From assembly GCA_943789485.1 (NCBI GenBank), contig CALSUH010000010.1:1-64000 (forward strand): 64,000 nt of DNA, given 5' to 3'. Within the stretch, counting starts at the first letter, position 1, and each line of letters begins with the position of its first letter. The position numbers and the translations under genes were made by a program. The notes under the pieces were generated by a model, which had not been told where the DNA came from, did not search any database, and was given only the letters and a program-made list of their open reading frames with translations. Below are positions 59,151-64,000 of the stretch, piece by piece. The DNA comes from an uncultured Pseudomonadales bacterium. Its GTDB lineage: Bacteria > Pseudomonadota > Gammaproteobacteria > Pseudomonadales > Pseudohongiellaceae.

Positions 59151-59165
59151 AAAGTCTAGTTAGCG
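59151..59165 (+). promoter_or_regulatory. Shared motif AAAGTCTAGTTAGCG (copy 2)
   Basis: 15-nt match to copy 1. Confidence 0.45.
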
Positions 59166-59221
59166 AAGTATGTCACCTATTAAAATTGTGCAACTCGGTA
59201 CTATCAAATACAGAGGCAGTA

Positions 59222-60796
59222 ATGAGTGAATCCACCATTAATGATGCAGCGAGTACAGCGCGGCTTAGCCCAGAAAATTTGCCCCTGACATTTCGGAATG
59301 TTGAGCCTCATTCGCCTGCTGGTGCTCCGCCTGAAGGAGGGCCGGACTGGATTTGGGAGGTTGACCACCCTTACCTGCATGGACTCTTTGCACCAGTGGA
59401 TACGGAGGTGTCCGAAGATAAGCTCGTGGTTGAGCAAGGTGAAATACCGGCTGATTTGTACGGGATGTATGTTGTCAATGGCCCTTCGCAGCGATTTAAA
59501 CCGGCGTCGAAATACCACTACTATGATGGTGACGGCATGCTCAATGCCATTCGCTTTAAAGATGGCAAGGCATCTTATGCGTCCAAGTGGATTCGGACAT
59601 TCGAATTTAACGAAGAAGAAAAAGCGGGTAAAAACATATGGCCGGGGATATCGGGCCCATTTAATTATGAATTGCCGCACTCGCCGATAAAGGACAATTC
59701 CAATACCGATGTCATTTTCTACGCGGGAAAATTGATTAGCCTATGGTACTTGGCAGGCACTCCTTACAGCATTGAGCCGCTCACCCTGGAAACGCATGGC
59801 CCGGAAGACTTTAACGGCGCCCTGAAGCACAATTTATCTGCACACAGTAAAGTTGATCCCCGCACCGGTGAGTTACTATTTTTTAACTATCAGGATAAAG
59901 AGCCCTACATGAGTTATGGGCTCGCTGATAGCTCCGGAAAAATGTTGTTCGACATACCTATTGATATACCCGGCGCGCGTTCTCCACACGATATGGGGAT
60001 TACCAAAAATTATTCAGTGTTGCATGACCTGCCTTACTTCCAAGATCCTAAGATATTCAAGCAACATAAGCAGCGCGTTGTGCGTTTTCATCGCGATGTA
60101 CCGGCTCGCTTCGGCGTGATTCCTCGTTATGGCGGGTCCAGCGACATTCGCTGGTTTGAAGCTGAGCCATGTTACGTTTTGCACGTGGTGAATACCTGGG
60201 AAGAAGGGGATGAAATCGTGATGGTCGGTTGCCGGCAACCAAACCCCGGAGGCGTTCGCGACAAGAGTGAAGCCCCGCTACATTCGCAACTTAGCGAGCG
60301 GCGTCGGCAACATGAGCTATACCAATGGCGCTTTAATTTAAAGAACGGCGCGACACGCGAATGCGTATTGGATGATACCAATACAGAATTTCCAACCATT
60401 AATTCGATGCTTATAGGTGAGAAAACGCGGTACGCATACAATCAGCTGATTCCAATCATGGATCCGAATGGCGGTGTAAGTGGTCGCTGCCAAACCTTTG
60501 ATGCATTGTTTAAGTACGATGTCACCAATGGCAGTTACCAGCGCTACGATTATGGTGAACGACGATCGGGTAGTGAGACTCACTTTGCGCCCAAAAAAGG
60601 TGCTGGATTCGACATGGTGGAAGACGATGGTTATTTAGTCACCTATGTTCATGACGCAAACGATTGGACATCGCGGTGCCTGATATTTGATGCGCAGGAT
60701 ATCGAACAGGGACCGATTGCCATTGTGCGTATGCCCCGGCGTTTTAATATTGGGTTTCACGCCACCTGGGTTAGAGGTGAAGAATTGGGCTTATAA
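59222..60796 (+). CDS. Carotenoid oxygenase / lignostilbene dioxygenase family protein
   Basis: GMYVVNGPSQRFKPASKYHYYDGDGMLNAIRF; four candidate Fe-ligand His segments: LSAHSKVD, SPHDMGITKNY, CYVLHVVNTWEEGDEIV, IGFHATWV. ORF track start 59186; likely ATG 59222. Confidence 0.92.
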   Translation: MSESTINDAASTARLSPENLPLTFRNVEPHSPAGAPPEGGPDWIWEVDHPYLHGLFAPVDTEVSEDKLVVEQGEIPADLYGMYVVNGPSQRFKPASKYHYYDGDGMLNAIRFKDGKASYASKWIRTFEFNEEEKAGKNIWPGISGPFNYELPHSPIKDNSNTDVIFYAGKLISLWYLAGTPYSIEPLTLETHGPEDFNGALKHNLSAHSKVDPRTGELLFFNYQDKEPYMSYGLADSSGKMLFDIPIDIPGARSPHDMGITKNYSVLHDLPYFQDPKIFKQHKQRVVRFHRDVPARFGVIPRYGGSSDIRWFEAEPCYVLHVVNTWEEGDEIVMVGCRQPNPGGVRDKSEAPLHSQLSERRRQHELYQWRFNLKNGATRECVLDDTNTEFPTINSMLIGEKTRYAYNQLIPIMDPNGGVSGRCQTFDALFKYDVTNGSYQRYDYGERRSGSETHFAPKKGAGFDMVEDDGYLVTYVHDANDWTSRCLIFDAQDIEQGPIAIVRMPRRFNIGFHATWVRGEELGL

Positions 60797-60903
60797 CAGA
60801 TGCGTTGGGGGCTAGTGACTTTTCGATTTGAACTAGGAGTTAAACTAGCAATTGATCTGTTGTTTAGTTTGCAATGCTAGACACTCGGTTTGATGGCTTA
60901 TTG

Positions 60904-61827
60904 CTAACCCATCAGACGGCCTTGCCGGACATCTTCCATGTAGAGGCGACGATTACAGTGATCGCATACCATGACAAAGCCTTCGATAGACCCGCAAGAC
61001 TTGTGTTTAATGAGGTCAGCAGGCCCGTTGTTCCCAGCTAACCAACGGTCGCCCCACTGCAATAGTGAGACAATAACCGGATAGACATCTTTGCCCATGG
61101 GTGTTGTGTCGTAGTGAATCATGCGTTTGTCGGTTGTGCTTTGGTTTTGAGTTAGTAAATTTAGCGATGACAGCATTTTTATTCGCGTTGACAAAACATT
61201 ATTTGATATTCCCAGTGTTTTTTGTAGGGCATCGAACGTAATTACTCGATTAATAATGGCGTTTAGAACAAGCAGACTCCATCCATCGCCAACGATAACG
61301 GTAACCATCTCGTTGGCGGCTTTGGACTGATACTGATTGACGATGCGAGTTCGTCTCGTGGCTGGCGGCGCAAACTTTGTATTGGGAAAACGCGCAGCAA
61401 AGGATAGCTCGCCAGCTTTAACAGAGCCTGTGCAAGATCGGCAGACAAACTCCGGCGTAATCTGATGACCACAGCTAGTGTGAATGAGTTGTTCTGGTAG
61501 ATGGTGTGGAGTTTGGTGCCAATGTTTATGCCAGCGCCATACCCCAAGAATCATGGAGTACAAATCCACGCCCTTAGGCGTTAACCGGTATTCAAAGATG
61601 AGGCGACGATGTTGTACCGGCTTCTTGTAATAAAGCTGATTGATAACCATCTGCCGAAGGCGGAGTATCAGGGTTTGTCGAGGTATGCCTAGGCGAGATT
61701 GAAAATCTTGGAATCGCCTTGTGCCTAGAAATGATTCTTTCAGGATATGGAGTGTCCAGGGGTCGCCAATAACACTGAGTGACTTGCTCAGTGATATGGG
61801 TACATCCCTAGCCTCTGATCTGGGCAC
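60904..61827 (-). CDS. Transcriptional regulator with two HxlR-type winged-helix domains
   Basis: First domain GDPWTLHILKESFLGTRRFQDFQSRLGIPRQTLILRLRQM; second GDGWSLLVLNAIINRVITFDALQKTLGISNNVLSTRIKML; each followed by a Cys-containing tail. Confidence 0.85.
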   Translation of the reverse strand: MPRSEARDVPISLSKSLSVIGDPWTLHILKESFLGTRRFQDFQSRLGIPRQTLILRLRQMVINQLYYKKPVQHRRLIFEYRLTPKGVDLYSMILGVWRWHKHWHQTPHHLPEQLIHTSCGHQITPEFVCRSCTGSVKAGELSFAARFPNTKFAPPATRRTRIVNQYQSKAANEMVTVIVGDGWSLLVLNAIINRVITFDALQKTLGISNNVLSTRIKMLSSLNLLTQNQSTTDKRMIHYDTTPMGKDVYPVIVSLLQWGDRWLAGNNGPADLIKHKSCGSIEGFVMVCDHCNRRLYMEDVRQGRLMG

Positions 61828-61950
61828 TTGTAACCTTCAATAGATGTGATCTTCAACAGTATACTTGGTCTGTTTCTGGATTGCATTTGCTGCCAAAAAC
61901 TGAAGCAGATACAAGCAAAATAATAAACACTACTCGAGGGTATTATTAGT

Positions 61951-62880
61951 ATGAGCGAAAGAGAACGGCTAAATAAAAGGCTGCCGGTATTCTGCGCCCC
62001 GATGTTTCTAGTGTCGGGCCCAGAGTTAGTTATTGCTGCCTGCAAAGCTGGAATATCTGGATCATTTCCATCCACTAACACGCGCACAATCGAAGAGTTG
62101 GATCAATGGATGAAGCAAATTTCTGATGCGCTAACTCCGAATGATGCTCCGTGGATTATGAATCTCATAACGCATTCGAGCTATCCGCGGCTCGATGAAG
62201 ATTTGGAGCTCGTTGCGAAATATAAACCGGCTGCTGTTATCACGGCTCTCGGCTCACCGAGACCTGTTATGGAAACCGTTAAGTCCTACGGTGGTCTTGT
62301 ATTCGCTGATGTTGTGAATCTAAGGCTCGCGAAAAAAGCAGCGCAGGCAGGTGTTGACGGATTAGCTTGTATTAGCTCAGGAGCGGGCGGGCATACCGGG
62401 GAGCTATCGCCGTTCGCGTTTATCTCTGCTGTTCGAGAATTCTTCGACGGTTATATCGCCGTTGGTGGAGGGATTTCCGATGGCGCTGGCATTGCCGGTG
62501 CCATCGCCGCCGGCGCCGACTTTGTTTATATGGGCACGCGGTTTCTAGCGGCTAAAGAAAGTATGGCGCCACAGGAGTACAAAGAGATGGTAGTTGCGGC
62601 GACATCGGAGGATTTGGTTGTCTCAGCTGCGATCACCGGAACGAAAGCGTCGTGGTTGAGGGCAAGCTTGCAAAAGGCCGGGCTAAATCCGGATAGTCTG
62701 GGCGAATCAATAGAGAGGAATTACACAGGAGTCTCGGGCAAAAAACGCTGGAACGGCATATGGGCAGCCGGTCAAGGTGTTGGCCGCAGTCGGACGATTG
62801 AGCCGGCTGCCGCTATTGTCGATGAACTGGAGCGTGAATATCGAGTCGCGGTTGATCGCTTTAAGAGAGTTGTCGCTTAG
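61951..62880 (+). CDS. Nitronate monooxygenase / NMO-like FMN protein
   Basis: LPVFCAPMFLVSGPELVIAACKAGISGSFPS; GVDGLACISSGAGGHTGELSPFAFISAVREFFDGYIAVGGGISDGAGIAGAIAAGADFVYMGTRFLAAKES. Confidence 0.9.
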   Translation: MSERERLNKRLPVFCAPMFLVSGPELVIAACKAGISGSFPSTNTRTIEELDQWMKQISDALTPNDAPWIMNLITHSSYPRLDEDLELVAKYKPAAVITALGSPRPVMETVKSYGGLVFADVVNLRLAKKAAQAGVDGLACISSGAGGHTGELSPFAFISAVREFFDGYIAVGGGISDGAGIAGAIAAGADFVYMGTRFLAAKESMAPQEYKEMVVAATSEDLVVSAAITGTKASWLRASLQKAGLNPDSLGESIERNYTGVSGKKRWNGIWAAGQGVGRSRTIEPAAAIVDELEREYRVAVDRFKRVVA

Positions 62881-62963
62881 CAGAACGTGTGACCGATCCT
62901 TCAATTGAATCAAAGCACTAAAAGCACAAAGTCGCAGAGTGCTGCAGATTTATCAGTAGAAGT

Positions 62964-62993
62964 GGTCAGAACTACTGTATATTTACTCTGACC
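62964..62993. repeat. Short inverted repeat containing TTTACTCTGACCCC, REP-like
   Basis: ggtcaga ... tctgacc, 16-nt spacer. Confidence 0.5.
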
Positions 62994-63023
62994 CCATTAC
63001 TTACTTAAACAGGCGGGCTGTCT

Positions 63024-64000
63024 ATGAAATTTTTACTTTTAAGCGTGGCTTTGTGCGGATCGTTGGCGGCAATCTCACTCACTGCATCGGCGCAGCAGAC
63101 AAACACGACCACTGCAGATCCCTATGCCAATAATCCAAATCCCGGTGCAACAGTTTTTCCGCTGGCTGCTCCTCTCGGCGTAAACAGCGGAGCAGTTCGA
63201 TCACCACTGGAAGGCGCAACCAACACCGGCCGTTTTAGCGCGGATAGCTGGACCTATGGAAATGCTTACGACGCGCCCGCTGGATCTAGAATCTGGAATC
63301 CGGTGATGGCGAAATTGCGCGGTGGCGGCAAGGTTACCGGCGGAACCATTTTTTCAGCGAATGACCCCAGTACTTATTGCGCTATGGCCAATGCCGGCTA
63401 CGATTTCACCTGGATGGAAATGCAGCACTCTCAGCACAACTGGGATGAAGTTTCGCGCATGTGGCGCACCTGTCCCCATGCTGCTGTGCCTGGCGTGCGC
63501 GTTGCCTATACCGACGAGCGAGAAATTCAGCACGCGCTGGATGCTGGCGCCATGGTGCTTGTGGTTCCTACTATAGATACCGTGGAAGAAGCGCAGGAGG
63601 TGGTGAACTGGGCCTATTTTCCACCGCTGGGTCGTCGCAGTAATGGCGGCGGCCAGGCATTCTCCCAAGAGGTGTGGGGTGGCGTTCCCGGAGGTTACCG
63701 CGCAACTGCCAACGATAACCTGGTGCTGGTGTTGATGATCGAAACCATGGAGGGCGTAGAGAATGCTGCGCAGATTGCCAAGGTTCCCGGCGTCGATGCA
63801 ATTTTTGCAGCCAGCGGAGACCTGGGTAATTTTTCGGGATACCGACAGGGTACACCTGACTACGAACGAATTATTAACATTGTTCACGATGCCGCCATCG
63901 ACGCTGGCATACGTCTTTGTGGTTCTTTGGCCTGGCGCGATCGCCCTGATTTCACTTGTTTTCAAGCCGGCAGTGAGACTGCAGCCATTTCCCGAGGCGT
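63024..64000 (+). CDS. HpcH/HpaI aldolase/citrate lyase-like protein with N-terminal signal peptide (truncated by window end)
   Basis: Open from ATG 63024 to window end: MKFLLLSVALCGSLAAISLTASAQQ...; core GYDFTWMEMQHS, ALDAGAMVLVVPTIDTVEEAQEVVNWAYFPPLGRRS, VLMIETMEGVENAAQIAKVPGVDAIF. Missing from ORF track because no stop is in the window. Confidence 0.87.
   Translation, partial: MKFLLLSVALCGSLAAISLTASAQQTNTTTADPYANNPNPGATVFPLAAPLGVNSGAVRSPLEGATNTGRFSADSWTYGNAYDAPAGSRIWNPVMAKLRGGGKVTGGTIFSANDPSTYCAMANAGYDFTWMEMQHSQHNWDEVSRMWRTCPHAAVPGVRVAYTDEREIQHALDAGAMVLVVPTIDTVEEAQEVVNWAYFPPLGRRSNGGGQAFSQEVWGGVPGGYRATANDNLVLVLMIETMEGVENAAQIAKVPGVDAIFAASGDLGNFSGYRQGTPDYERIINIVHDAAIDAGIRLCGSLAWRDRPDFTCFQAGSETAAISRG

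Noticed and set aside
63354-63965. 203-aa minus-strand ORF
   Set aside because: Antisense to the HpcH/HpaI-like CDS, which has a signal peptide and family motifs.

Overview
The first ~53 kb is a nearly complete, contiguous polar-type flagellar locus of a gammaproteobacterium, judged by Pseudomonas/Vibrio-like families and gene order. It contains fliGMNOPQR-flhBAFG-fliA-motCD, flgMN-pilZ, flgA, flgBCDEFGHIJKL, fliC-flaG-fliDST, fliKL and a second fliN, fliEFHIJ (without fliG), fleSR, fleQ, a second stator pair (pomAB-like) and an extra fliL. It is followed by an NhaC-type antiporter and then a probable catabolic neighbourhood: MFS transporter, acyl-CoA ligase, carotenoid-oxygenase-family enzyme, tandem HxlR regulator, nitronate monooxygenase-like protein and a signal-peptide-bearing HpcH/HpaI aldolase-like protein cut by the window end. 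The most notable observations are: a flagellin gene whose central variable region is scrambled by several frame changes; a FlhB-C-like mini-protein lacking the NPTH site, coupled to a second FliK; duplicated fliK, fliN, fliL and stators with fliG displaced; six good sigma-54 -24/-12 elements; a palindrome/direct-repeat block between the two sigma-54 promoters of flgA and flgB; an 18-bp in-frame tandem repeat in a PilZ-like protein; an unannotated 44-aa membrane-protein ORF; a 15-nt motif shared by promoters of the catabolic genes; and REP-like hairpins. All family calls come from reading the sequence; no database search was run.
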